Shown here piece after piece: positions 1 through 8,050 of a DNA stretch of 64,000 nucleotides. Source of the DNA: Paraburkholderia sp. BL9I2N2 (lineage in GTDB: Bacteria > Pseudomonadota > Gammaproteobacteria > Burkholderiales > Burkholderiaceae); the NCBI RefSeq assembly GCF_004339745.1, contig NZ_SMGP01000002.1, positions 682,001 to 746,000 of the forward strand. The letters run 5' to 3'. The notes beneath the pieces are model-generated. The model had not been told where the DNA came from. It searched no databases and saw only the letters and a list, made by a program, of their open reading frames with translations. Each line of letters begins with the position of its first letter. Within the stretch, counting starts at the first letter, position 1. The position numbers and the translations under genes are program-made.

Positions 1-461
1 CCGCTGCCGTCCGTGAGGTACTTGAAGTCCAGATCGGCTAGTGCGCGGAGCGTCGCTTCATCGAACGAGTGGGAAGGCGCCATGAATACCGGCTGCCAGA
101 CACCTTGTTCCTGGAGTATCTTTTTTCCCGCCTGCAGCTTGGCAAACTGCTCGTCGTATGAGAGGCCGGCCAGTTCCGATTTGCTGCCAAGACGCAACAG
201 CCCGGGGTGCTGGGTGACGTATTGATGCGTGTATCCGTGCTGCGCGATGCTCCAGCCGCGATCGACCCAGCCGCGGACCGCATCCCAGAACGCATCTCTC
301 GCCGGCTCGACAACCAGCGTCTGATCGAGGCAGTTAGGCACGACGCCGACGAGCAACGGCAGGTCCTGATCCATGGAAAGCTCATCGAACGGATCGAATC
401 GCGACCAGGCCATTTCCGGGGTGACGTCATCGAAGCGCAGTATGAATTTCGGAGCGACCAT
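1..461 (-). CDS. polysaccharide deacetylase-like protein (DUF2334 type), 3' end outside window
   Basis: About 153 codons are present; the C-terminus lies beyond the left edge. The N-terminus reads FILRFDDVTPEM, with an Asp pair at residues 11-12, followed by QHGYTHQ with His75 and His79. An Asp pair plus an HxxxH motif is the metal-binding layout of NodB/DUF2334 carbohydrate deacetylases. The start is the ATG at 459-461 behind an AAGGAG; a GTG two codons earlier is also possible. It is the last visible gene of the leftward exopolysaccharide operon, so a role in deacetylating the polymer or a lipid-linked intermediate is likely but inferred. No signal peptide is visible, which would fit a cytoplasmic or membrane-face enzyme. 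Confidence 0.75.
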   Translation of the reverse strand, partial: MVAPKFILRFDDVTPEMAWSRFDPFDELSMDQDLPLLVGVVPNCLDQTLVVEPARDAFWDAVRGWVDRGWSIAQHGYTHQYVTQHPGLLRLGSKSELAGLSYDEQFAKLQAGKKILQEQGVWQPVFMAPSHSFDEATLRALADLDFKYLTDGS

Positions 462-542
462 ACGCACTCAATCTCCTTCAGGATATTTCTTTGAATCTGC
501 CCTGGCGTCCGACGGATATCCGCACGGAAGCGCCAGCCGGGT

Positions 543-1733
543 TCAAATCTGCCGCTCGCGCTGACCCGCGATGACGACTTCTTGAGGCACGGGGTCCAGC
601 AATTCGCTGTAGACCCGTAATGTCTTGCTGATCACGATCGATTCGTCGAATTCGCTCAGGGCTTTTTCCCGCGCCGCGAGACCGAGTCTGCGGCAGAGCT
701 TCCGGTCGTCGTCCAGGCGGCGGATCGCGTCGGCCAGCGCCGCGCTGTCGCGCACGGGAATGAGCAAGCCGTCTTCTCCCGAACAGCTCACGACCTCGCG
801 GCAGCCCGGCGCATCGGTTGTGATCAGCGGCAACGCGCACGCGGCCGCCTCGATCAGCGTCTTGGGCAAGCCTTCGCGATAGCTCGGAAGCACGACGACG
901 TCCACTTCGGACAGCAGCTTCGGCATATCGCTGACATGCCCCAGCCACGTGAGAAGGCCGTCGTTGACCCACCCTTCGACGAGTTCCCGGGAGACAGAGG
1001 CGGGATTGCCGTCGTCGGGAGAGCCGGCAAGAAGGAACTTCACCGAGCGGTTTTCACTTCTCAGTGCCCGGGCCGCCTCGACGTACTCGGCGATTCCTTT
1101 GTCCCACAACAAACGGGCGGCCAGCACGACCCGCAATGGCGCCCGGGTTTCCTCATCGGTCTCCTGCCGGGCGGAGAACCGCGAACAGTTCACGCCGGAT
1201 CCCTTGATGAGCCGTATCGACCGGTCATCGACGATTCTCGCCCGTTTGAAAACCGCGACGTCGTCGGGATTCTGCAATATCAGCGCATTGCGCCGGCCAT
1301 TCAACGCGGAGCGCATCAACTGGCGCACGATAGGCCGCAGTACACGGGCTTTCAAATCCCGGCTCGTGAAGACGTAACCCATACCGGCGACGGCATTGAT
1401 TCGCGCGGGCACGCCGGCAAGCTTGCTCGCCAGCGATCCGTACACCGCGCTCTTGATCGTGAAGCCGTGGACGAGGTCCGGCTTTTCACGTTGAAGAAAC
1501 CGCACGAGCCACGCGAGCACGCCAAGTTCGCGCAACGGATTGAGGCTTCGACGATTCATCGGCATGGCATGCCAGCTAAACCCCAGCGCCTGCAGCTTGG
1601 GCCCGAACTCGCCCGGCGGAGAGAGCAACACCACTTCATAACCGTCTTGCCGCAGCTTCTGCGCCAGCGAGAGGCGGAAGTTGTAGAGATACCAATCGGT
1701 GTTGGCAAAGAGAACTACTTTACGTCCGTTCAT
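543..1733 (-). CDS. GT4-family glycosyltransferase (CapM/PglA-like)
   Basis: A 396-residue GT-B fold glycosyltransferase. The N-terminal half has FANTDWYLYNFRLSLA and the GFTIKSAVYGS segment typical of CapM/PglA-like enzymes. The C-terminal nucleotide-sugar domain has the GT4 E-x7-E motif in SYREGLPKTLIEAA, preceded by GHVSDMPKLLSEVDVVVLPS. The start is the ATG at 1731-1733 because AGGAG lies five to six bases upstream; the open frame extends 17 codons further without a ribosome site. It probably transfers a sugar to an undecaprenyl-linked intermediate on the cytoplasmic side during repeat-unit assembly. Donor and acceptor cannot be read from the sequence. Confidence 0.9.
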   Translation of the reverse strand: MNGRKVVLFANTDWYLYNFRLSLAQKLRQDGYEVVLLSPPGEFGPKLQALGFSWHAMPMNRRSLNPLRELGVLAWLVRFLQREKPDLVHGFTIKSAVYGSLASKLAGVPARINAVAGMGYVFTSRDLKARVLRPIVRQLMRSALNGRRNALILQNPDDVAVFKRARIVDDRSIRLIKGSGVNCSRFSARQETDEETRAPLRVVLAARLLWDKGIAEYVEAARALRSENRSVKFLLAGSPDDGNPASVSRELVEGWVNDGLLTWLGHVSDMPKLLSEVDVVVLPSYREGLPKTLIEAAACALPLITTDAPGCREVVSCSGEDGLLIPVRDSAALADAIRRLDDDRKLCRRLGLAAREKALSEFDESIVISKTLRVYSELLDPVPQEVVIAGQRERQI

Positions 1734-1804
1734 GTCCGCTCCTGAATCTCTGAGCTTTTTGTGAATACGGCAGGTCACGACCACAACGATGCCATCGGTT
1801 CAAT

Positions 1805-2929
1805 TCAATGCGTCGACTCAACAGGTCTCACCCGCGCCCCGACCCGCTCGAACAACTCGTCCCAGATCTGCAATACCGCCTTCAATGAATAGCGCTCCCG
1901 TACCGACTTGGCGGCCTTCCTGCCCAGCTCCGCGCGCAGCGGGTCATCCGAAATCAGGCGGTGTAAAGCGGCGGCCATGGAATGCGCGTCGCCTGGCGGG
2001 ATGAGCAGTCCGTCCTCGCCGTTTCGCGTCAACTGCCTCGGTCCGCTAGGACAGTCGAACGACACGACAGGCAATCCAATCGCCATGCCTTCCATCAGCG
2101 CCATGGGCAAGCCTTCATGACTCGACGACATCGCAAAGACCTGCCCCTTGGCCAGCTCGCTCCACGGGGTCAGCGTCCGTCCTGGCAGAAAAATCCGTTC
2201 CCCCATGTGCAGTTGCTCGATCTGAGCCTCCAGTGCGGCGCGCTCAGGTCCTTCTCCCCAGATCCACAAGTCCCAATCAGGGCACTCGTCTGCCAGCAGT
2301 GAAAAGGCGCGGATCAGCAAGTCGAACTGCTTTGTCCTGTTCAACCGCCCCAGAGAAATGACGCGCTTGCGCGCCGTCGCTTGTTGCAGTTGCTGCACGA
2401 ACAGTTCATCGGGCAGCGGATTGGGCATCACCGCAATGTCCTTCATTCCCGGCACGACCTTTCTGAATGGCGCGACCACGTCGTCGGTCAGCAGGGTCAG
2501 AAGATCTGCCTTCGGATAGATAAACCGGCACAGCAGTCTCCATAACAACGAACGGCGATCGGCCAGAGGATTGGTGTGCTCGCTCACGATGATGGGAATA
2601 CCGAGGCCTCGCGACGCGAGAATCGTCGCGACATTCACATTCGTCAGAAACGACACGATCACATCCGCCTGGCTCTCGCGCATGAGCGCGCGCAACGCAC
2701 TCATGCGCTCGACAAAAGCGAGCGGCCCCCGGCCTCGCCGCGTCACCAGGTCAGCCAGATAGACGAACTTCACACGCGATGAAACGGGGTAATTGCAGGT
2801 GCTCCGCCCGGAATACGTGGCGACTAGCGTGACCGAGTCGCCCCGCTCGACCCAGGCATTGACAAGCGTCGCAGCGACACTCTCGGCACCGCCATCCTGC
2901 ATCGCGCTAATGAACAAGACGATATTCAT
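1805..2929 (-). CDS. GT4-family glycosyltransferase
   Basis: A 374-residue retaining glycosyltransferase. The N-terminus FISAMQDGGAESVAATL is the glycine-rich acceptor-domain loop shared by AmsD/PglH-like GT4 enzymes. SLGRLNRTKQFDLLI opens the donor domain, and SSSHEGLPMALMEGMA supplies the E-x7-E motif. It lies between two other GT4 genes on the same strand with short gaps, so it should belong to the same exopolysaccharide transcript. A GGAG about 12 bases before the ATG is the nearest ribosome site. It is clearly related to the next gene (2977-4137), with the same loops in the same order, suggesting ancient duplication. Sugar specificity is unknown. Confidence 0.9.
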   Translation of the reverse strand: MNIVLFISAMQDGGAESVAATLVNAWVERGDSVTLVATYSGRSTCNYPVSSRVKFVYLADLVTRRGRGPLAFVERMSALRALMRESQADVIVSFLTNVNVATILASRGLGIPIIVSEHTNPLADRRSLLWRLLCRFIYPKADLLTLLTDDVVAPFRKVVPGMKDIAVMPNPLPDELFVQQLQQATARKRVISLGRLNRTKQFDLLIRAFSLLADECPDWDLWIWGEGPERAALEAQIEQLHMGERIFLPGRTLTPWSELAKGQVFAMSSSHEGLPMALMEGMAIGLPVVSFDCPSGPRQLTRNGEDGLLIPPGDAHSMAAALHRLISDDPLRAELGRKAAKSVRERYSLKAVLQIWDELFERVGARVRPVESTH

Positions 2930-2976
2930 GGAATGTCAGGTCTCCGCCCGCTTGATGATTGGAAGCAGCGTGGGGT

Positions 2977-4137
2977 TCACTCCGTCACCCGCACGGAAGG
3001 ACGATCGATGATCCCCGAAGGTTTCACGCCGGTTTGCGTGAACACGTCACGCCACATCGAGAAGACCCTGGCCACCGAAAACCGCTCGACGACCGCACGC
3101 GCGCGCGCTGCCATGAGTGCCCGCGTCCCGTCATCGCTCATCAAGGTCGACAAGGCATTGGCGAGTTCCTGCGGGTCGCCGACTTGACGAACCAGCAGGC
3201 CGTCATGGCCGTGCGTGATGATGTCTCCGGGCCCCGCGTCGCAGTCGAAGCTCACCACCGCACAACCGCTCGCCATCGCCTCGACGATCGTCATCGAGAA
3301 GCCTTCGAACCGCGAACTCAACACGTATAGGTCCGCACGCTCGTACCAGTCAGGCATATTGCCGACCTGACCCGGCAGGAGCACGCGCTCACTCAATCCC
3401 GCCGCGGCTATCTGTGCAACGAGCGCATCCCGGTCATGGCCATCTCCGAGAATGACGAGATCCCACGCGGGAAAATCACTCGCGATCCGACCGAAGGAAT
3501 CGATCAGAATATCGAAGCCCTTTTGCTCGGCCATGCGTCCCGCCGCCAGCAATACGCGACGCCCGGCGCCGACCACCTGCTGCGGCGGCACGATAGGTTC
3601 CACGACAGGAATCGGCAGCGAGATCGAATTCGGAATCACCGTGACGGCCTTGCAATTGCAGTTGTCCTGCAACCACAGCTTGCTTTTCTGCGTCAACGCG
3701 ACGACCTTGTCCGCGAAGGGGTACGTCCAGCGGCGCAAGGACTCCCAGAGCTTTCCTTCGAAGAGCATCGGCGGATGAATGTGCTCGGTCGCAATCACCT
3801 TGCAAGGCAGGCCGAGGCCGGCCAGGATGGCGAGGATCGACGGCCGCGTCTCGATGCCGAGCACGACATCCGGCTTCACCTGTCTGAGCACGCGGCGCAG
3901 AGCCAGCATCCGGCGCACATTCGCGAATACCGCGCCCGCCAAACCGCCACTGCCCCCCGCGAGGTCGAGGGTAATGCGGTCGACCGAGTCGTGCAGCGCA
4001 TAGAAGTCGCTTGCGGTGGATGTCAGCGTCACGACACTGACGTCCAGCCCTTGCGCGACCCATTCGCTCGACAGGTTCATTGCCACGCGCTCCGCACCGC
4101 CGTAATGCAAGGAATGGATGAACAGCAGAATCTTCAT
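2977..4137 (-). CDS. GT4-family glycosyltransferase
   Basis: A 386-residue glycosyltransferase starting LLFIHSLHYGGAERVAMNLS. The donor domain has AAGRMAEQKGFDILIDSF, and SSRFEGFSMTIVEAMA supplies E-x7-E. The ATG at 4135-4137 overlaps the stop of the flippase gene by four bases (ATGA), so translation is probably coupled; the frame stays open 39 codons upstream, inside the flippase gene, but that extension does not resemble the family. Three GT4 enzymes in one operon imply a repeat unit with several non-initiating linkages. A priming glycosyl-1-phosphate transferase is not visible here and may lie to the left of the window. Confidence 0.9.
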   Translation of the reverse strand: MKILLFIHSLHYGGAERVAMNLSSEWVAQGLDVSVVTLTSTASDFYALHDSVDRITLDLAGGSGGLAGAVFANVRRMLALRRVLRQVKPDVVLGIETRPSILAILAGLGLPCKVIATEHIHPPMLFEGKLWESLRRWTYPFADKVVALTQKSKLWLQDNCNCKAVTVIPNSISLPIPVVEPIVPPQQVVGAGRRVLLAAGRMAEQKGFDILIDSFGRIASDFPAWDLVILGDGHDRDALVAQIAAAGLSERVLLPGQVGNMPDWYERADLYVLSSRFEGFSMTIVEAMASGCAVVSFDCDAGPGDIITHGHDGLLVRQVGDPQELANALSTLMSDDGTRALMAARARAVVERFSVARVFSMWRDVFTQTGVKPSGIIDRPSVRVTE

Positions 4138-5498
4138 AGCGGACCCGTCTTGTTCTTTAATGAGCCGTTTGACAACGTGAAAAACAGATAGCAGACGAAC
4201 GAACAGAGGCCCATGACGCCGGTTGCAAGCACGACCCCCGTGATGCCGAGCCATCGAATCAGGAAGTAATTGGCCACCACCTTGACGGCGAAATTCGCGG
4301 CCGCGATGCCCGCCATTGCTTTAAAGCGGCCTTCGCTAGCCAGCAGCTGAACCAGCACCAGCACCGAGAAGTAAAACGGTATCTGAATCAATCCCCAGCG
4401 AAACAGGCCAGACACCGCCACCGTGTCCGCAGCGCTAAAGGCGCCGCGCTGAAACAGCAGCTTCACCACCATCGGCGCGAGAAGCCACGCCACCACCGCC
4501 ACCACGCAGCCGACCGCCAGCATGAATAGCGACCACTTTAGCGCGATGCTTCGGGCGCGAGCGTTGTCTCCTGCACTCAACAGCTCCGATAAAACCGGCA
4601 AGGTCGCCCGGCTGATCGCCACGGCGCCCATGCTGACGAGCAGGCCGAGCACGCGGCTGGCATAGCCGAGCGTCGCGATGTTGCCGTCGCCGAGGCCCGC
4701 CACGAAATACTGGTCCAGCGGCGTGGCCAGACTCATGATGAACTGGCCGATCATGAACACGCCGACCGCGCGGTACATGTGGGGCCACTGCGGCGAGCTG
4801 ACAGAGAAGCTGAGCCGTGCGCGGATGTTGTCGGCACGCCCGGAAAGCACGCCCAATATCACCGCCTGAAGGAGAAAGCCGAGCGTGCTGCCCAAGATCA
4901 GCGGCAAGGGGGAGCTCGGATCGTGCCAGGCCAGCACGAAGCCCAGCAACACGACGGCCGGCACGCACTCCAGCAGCGTGTTGACATGCTTTTCGCGTGC
5001 CTGGAGCCGTGCCGCATACACGCAGATCGTCAGCATGACGATGCCGACCGGCGCCATGCCGAGCATCATCCGGCGCGACATCAAGCGGGTTTCTTCCGAC
5101 AGGTTGCGCGCCATCAGGTCGAGCGCATGCGGCCAGGCGAAATAGAGAAGGACCGCGAACACCACGCCGACAAAAATCGCCATCACGTCGAGTTCGCCGA
5201 GAAACTTCGCTTGCTCCTGCCTGGGCCTACCGCGCAGTTCGACGAGAGCCGGCACGAGCACGACGCTCAGTACAGCGACAAACGTAGCCGGCAGCCAGGT
5301 GACCAGCGTGAGCGTGAGCTGATAGGCATCGACGACATTGCTGATGCCATACCGATACGCGATCGCCATTTCCTTGAGCGCGCCCGCCGACTTGCCCATG
5401 AGCGCGAACAGGGAAACCCAGACCGCACTGCGTGCGATCCGCGAATGATCGGGATGAATCTGCAGCAGACGGCTTCGCCAACCTGCGATCTGAGACAT
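4134..5498 (-). CDS. MOP-superfamily lipid-linked oligosaccharide flippase, MurJ-like
   Basis: A highly hydrophobic protein of 454 residues with about 13-14 predicted membrane segments. The segment GKSAGALKEMAIAYRYG near the N-terminus, followed by a DAYQLTLTL stretch, resembles the MurJ/MviN branch of the MOP superfamily more than classical Wzx. In an exopolysaccharide operon it most likely flips the undecaprenyl-diphosphate repeat unit to the periplasm. The ATG at 5496-5498 (MSQIAGW) is chosen over one 15 codons upstream because only the former has a nearby AAGG. It overlaps the next glycosyltransferase gene by ATGA. A role in peptidoglycan synthesis cannot be excluded from sequence but the context argues against it. 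Confidence 0.8.
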   Translation of the reverse strand: MSQIAGWRSRLLQIHPDHSRIARSAVWVSLFALMGKSAGALKEMAIAYRYGISNVVDAYQLTLTLVTWLPATFVAVLSVVLVPALVELRGRPRQEQAKFLGELDVMAIFVGVVFAVLLYFAWPHALDLMARNLSEETRLMSRRMMLGMAPVGIVMLTICVYAARLQAREKHVNTLLECVPAVVLLGFVLAWHDPSSPLPLILGSTLGFLLQAVILGVLSGRADNIRARLSFSVSSPQWPHMYRAVGVFMIGQFIMSLATPLDQYFVAGLGDGNIATLGYASRVLGLLVSMGAVAISRATLPVLSELLSAGDNARARSIALKWSLFMLAVGCVVAVVAWLLAPMVVKLLFQRGAFSAADTVAVSGLFRWGLIQIPFYFSVLVLVQLLASEGRFKAMAGIAAANFAVKVVANYFLIRWLGITGVVLATGVMGLCSFVCYLFFTLSNGSLKNKTGPL

Positions 5499-5579
5499 TG
5501 ACGTTACTGCCTTAAAAAGATCAACGCGTTGCGCATCCGTCATGCCGAAGCAGCCCGTGAGACCGGGCGTCTGAAGACA

Positions 5580-6611
5580 TCACCTTTGCGATACGAACTC
5601 GATGTACCAGGGCATCGCTTTGGACAAGCCTTCTACCAAGGGAATCGTGTTTTCATAGCCGAGCAGCCGCTCCGCCTTGTCGACGTTTGCCTGTGAATGC
5701 CGGACATCGCCGGCGCGAAAAGGCCCGAACACCGGGCGCTTGTCGCAGGAGACACCGTTGTCGGCGAGCACGGACCGCAAGCCGTCGTAGAGCTGGATCA
5801 ACGTCGTGCGATCGCCGACGGCGACGTTGTACACCTCGTTGCGTGCCACCTCGTCCGCCGTCGCCGCCAGGATGTTCGCCTTCACTACGTTGTCGATAAA
5901 GCAGAAGTCCCGGCTGGTTTCGCCGTCGCCATTGATCACGACGTCGTCGCCGGCAATGAGCGCGGCCGTCCATTTGGGAATGACCGCGGCGTAAGCGCCG
6001 TCCGGATCCTGGCGCTTACCAAACGCATTGAAGTAGCGCAGGCCAATCGTCTTGAAGCCGTAGGCACGAGCAAACACCGATGCGTACAGTTCATTCGCGT
6101 ACTTGGTGACGGCATACGGCGAAAGCGGCTGCCCGATCTGGTCTTCGACTTTCGGCAAGCCGGGATGGTCGCCATACGTCGCGCTCGATGCGGCATACGT
6201 GAAGCTCGACACTTGCGCGTCGCGCGCGGCCACGAGCATATTGAGGAAGCCGCTGATGTTCACTTCGTGGGTCGCGATCGGGTCAACCACCGAACGCGGA
6301 ACCGAACCCAGCGCCGCCTCATGCAGCACGTGATCGACGCCATTGACTGCGTTCGCACAATCTTCCGCACGCCGGATATCGCCTTCGATGAATCTGAAGC
6401 GCTGCCATTGCTCCGGCGAAACGACGGAGCGTACTTCGTCGAGATTGCGCTGGTAGCCGGTAGAGAAATTGTCGAGTCCGACCACGGTCTGGTCGAGCTT
6501 GAGCAGCGCCTCCAGCAGATTCGAACCGATAAAGCCGGCCACGCCGGTAATCAACCACTGCTGCGGATGCCCGGCGAGTTGTTGCCGTGTTGTGTCGTAG
6601 CGATCAGGCAT
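5580..6611 (-). CDS. tviC: UDP-N-acetylglucosamine/glucosaminuronate C4-epimerase (TviC/WbpP type)
   Basis: A 343-residue extended short-chain dehydrogenase. The NAD-binding GVAGFIGSNLLEAL motif is near the N-terminus and the catalytic YAVTK (Tyr-x3-Lys) is in the middle; LDNFSTGYQRNLDEV and AALGSVPRSVVDP are characteristic of the TviC/WbpP group. These enzymes interconvert UDP-GlcNAc/UDP-GalNAc or the corresponding uronic acids. The gene is next to the UDP-HexNAc 6-dehydrogenase gene (6682-7959), so together they should supply UDP-N-acetylgalactosaminuronic acid. The ATG at 6609-6611 has a strong GGAGG five bases away; an upstream GTG in the same frame lies inside a hairpin and is not preferred. 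Confidence 0.92.
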   Translation of the reverse strand: MPDRYDTTRQQLAGHPQQWLITGVAGFIGSNLLEALLKLDQTVVGLDNFSTGYQRNLDEVRSVVSPEQWQRFRFIEGDIRRAEDCANAVNGVDHVLHEAALGSVPRSVVDPIATHEVNISGFLNMLVAARDAQVSSFTYAASSATYGDHPGLPKVEDQIGQPLSPYAVTKYANELYASVFARAYGFKTIGLRYFNAFGKRQDPDGAYAAVIPKWTAALIAGDDVVINGDGETSRDFCFIDNVVKANILAATADEVARNEVYNVAVGDRTTLIQLYDGLRSVLADNGVSCDKRPVFGPFRAGDVRHSQANVDKAERLLGYENTIPLVEGLSKAMPWYIEFVSQR

Positions 6612-6633
6612 CGATGCCTCCGGATAAGATGAG

Positions 6634-6658
6634 GAGGCCATCACGTCGTGATGGCCTC
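6634..6658. other. perfect 11-bp inverted repeat between tviB and tviC
   Basis: GAGGCCATCAC and GTGATGGCCTC are perfect inverted repeats separated by only GTC. The stem-loop lies between the stop of the dehydrogenase gene and the ribosome site of the epimerase gene. No T-run follows on either strand, so it is not a classical intrinsic terminator. An mRNA-processing or stability hairpin inside the operon, or a partial attenuator, is more likely. Confidence 0.6.
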
Positions 6659-6681
6659 GCGTGCGATGTGCTTAGGGTCTG

Positions 6682-7959
6682 CTAGAGACGCAGATCACTG
6701 GCGTCCGCGGGCAGCAGGTACTTCAGGTCGTACAGTACATGCCCGGGTTTGCCGAAGACACGAATGGCTTGCGCGCCCAATTCCTGGAACCGGCTGTGCG
6801 CGACGGCCAGAATCGTCGCGTCGTAGACGCCTTCGGCGGGATGCTCGATGGGGTCCAGGTTGTGTTCGCGCCGGGCCTCCTCTTTCGAGACCCACGGATC
6901 GTAGACATCGACTTCGACGCCGTATTCCCGCAACTCGGCAACGATATCGACGACCTTGGTGTTGCGCAGGTCCGGACAATTCTCCTTGAAAGTCAGACCC
7001 ATGATCAACACGCGGGCACCGGCGACGCCGATCTGCCGCTTGGTCAACGCCTTCACCAGTTGCGACGCAACGTAACCGCCCATGCTGTCGTTCAGGCGCC
7101 GGCCGGCGAGGATGATCTCCGGGTGGTATCCAATGGCCTGCGCCTTGTGCGTCAGATAATACGGATCGACGCCGATGCAATGGCCACCCACCAGACCCGG
7201 TCTGAAGGGCAGAAAGTTCCATTTGGTTCCGGCTGCCTGCAGGACCGATTCCGTGTCGATGCCCATCTTGTTGAAGATGATCGACAGCTCGTTGATCAGC
7301 GCGATATTGACGTCGCGCTGCGTATTCTCGATGACCTTGGCCGCCTCGGCGACGCGAATGCTGCTCGCCTTGTGCGTGCCCGCGACGATGATCTCGCGGT
7401 ACAGCGAATCGACGAGTTCAGCGATCTCCGGCGTCGATCCCGACGTGACCTTTCTGATATCCATCACGCGGTGCGCCTTGTCGCCCGGATTGATCCGCTC
7501 GGGACTGTAGCCGACAAAGAAATCCACGTTGAATTTCAGCCCCGAGGTCCGCTCGAGAACCGGCACGCATTCCTCTTCCGTGGCACCCGGATAGACGGTC
7601 GATTCATAGATGACCACGTCATTCTTTTTCAGCACGCGGCCGATAGTCTCGCTGGCGCCGATCAGGGGCCGGAGGTCAGGACGCTTGTAGTCGTCGATCG
7701 GCGTCGGAACGGTTGCGATGTACACGTTGCAGGCTTTGAGCTCCTCCACGTCCGACGTGAAGGTCATGCCCGTGGCCGCGGCCAGTTCTTCATCGCTGAC
7801 TTCGAGCGTGATGTCCCGTCCTTCACGTAACGCCGAGATGCGCACGCCGTTGATGTCGAATCCCACCACCGGGCGACGCTTGCTGAACTCCACCGCAAGC
7901 GGCAATCCGACATAGCCAAGACCGACCACGGCGAGTTTCAGCTCGTTTAACGAATGCAT
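6682..7959 (-). CDS. tviB: UDP-N-acetylglucosamine 6-dehydrogenase (TviB/WbpO type)
   Basis: A 425-residue nucleotide-sugar dehydrogenase of full family length. The Rossmann motif VVGLGYVGLPLA is at residues 11-22, TVPTPID and ESTVYPG follow, and the catalytic cysteine is in GGHCIGVDPYYL. The overall pattern matches TviB/WbpO, which oxidise C6 of UDP-HexNAc to the uronic acid using NAD+, rather than the glucose-specific Ugd. It is adjacent to its usual partner epimerase. The start has an AGGGGAG eight bases upstream. The product points to an acidic, aminouronic-acid-containing exopolysaccharide or capsule, chemically related to the Vi antigen or Pseudomonas B-band O antigens. Confidence 0.92.
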   Translation of the reverse strand: MHSLNELKLAVVGLGYVGLPLAVEFSKRRPVVGFDINGVRISALREGRDITLEVSDEELAAATGMTFTSDVEELKACNVYIATVPTPIDDYKRPDLRPLIGASETIGRVLKKNDVVIYESTVYPGATEEECVPVLERTSGLKFNVDFFVGYSPERINPGDKAHRVMDIRKVTSGSTPEIAELVDSLYREIIVAGTHKASSIRVAEAAKVIENTQRDVNIALINELSIIFNKMGIDTESVLQAAGTKWNFLPFRPGLVGGHCIGVDPYYLTHKAQAIGYHPEIILAGRRLNDSMGGYVASQLVKALTKRQIGVAGARVLIMGLTFKENCPDLRNTKVVDIVAELREYGVEVDVYDPWVSKEEARREHNLDPIEHPAEGVYDATILAVAHSRFQELGAQAIRVFGKPGHVLYDLKYLLPADASDLRL

Positions 7960-8050
7960 GATTGTTGCTCCCCTTTATTATAGATACGCGTCTTTCTTAA
8001 AACCCCGTGCAAGATTCAATTGGCCTGAACCTTTGCACGGGCTACGCGCG

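Noticed and set aside
6634..6658. The tviB-tviC hairpin as an intrinsic terminator
   Set aside because: No T-run follows on either strand and the operon must continue to the flippase and glycosyltransferases.
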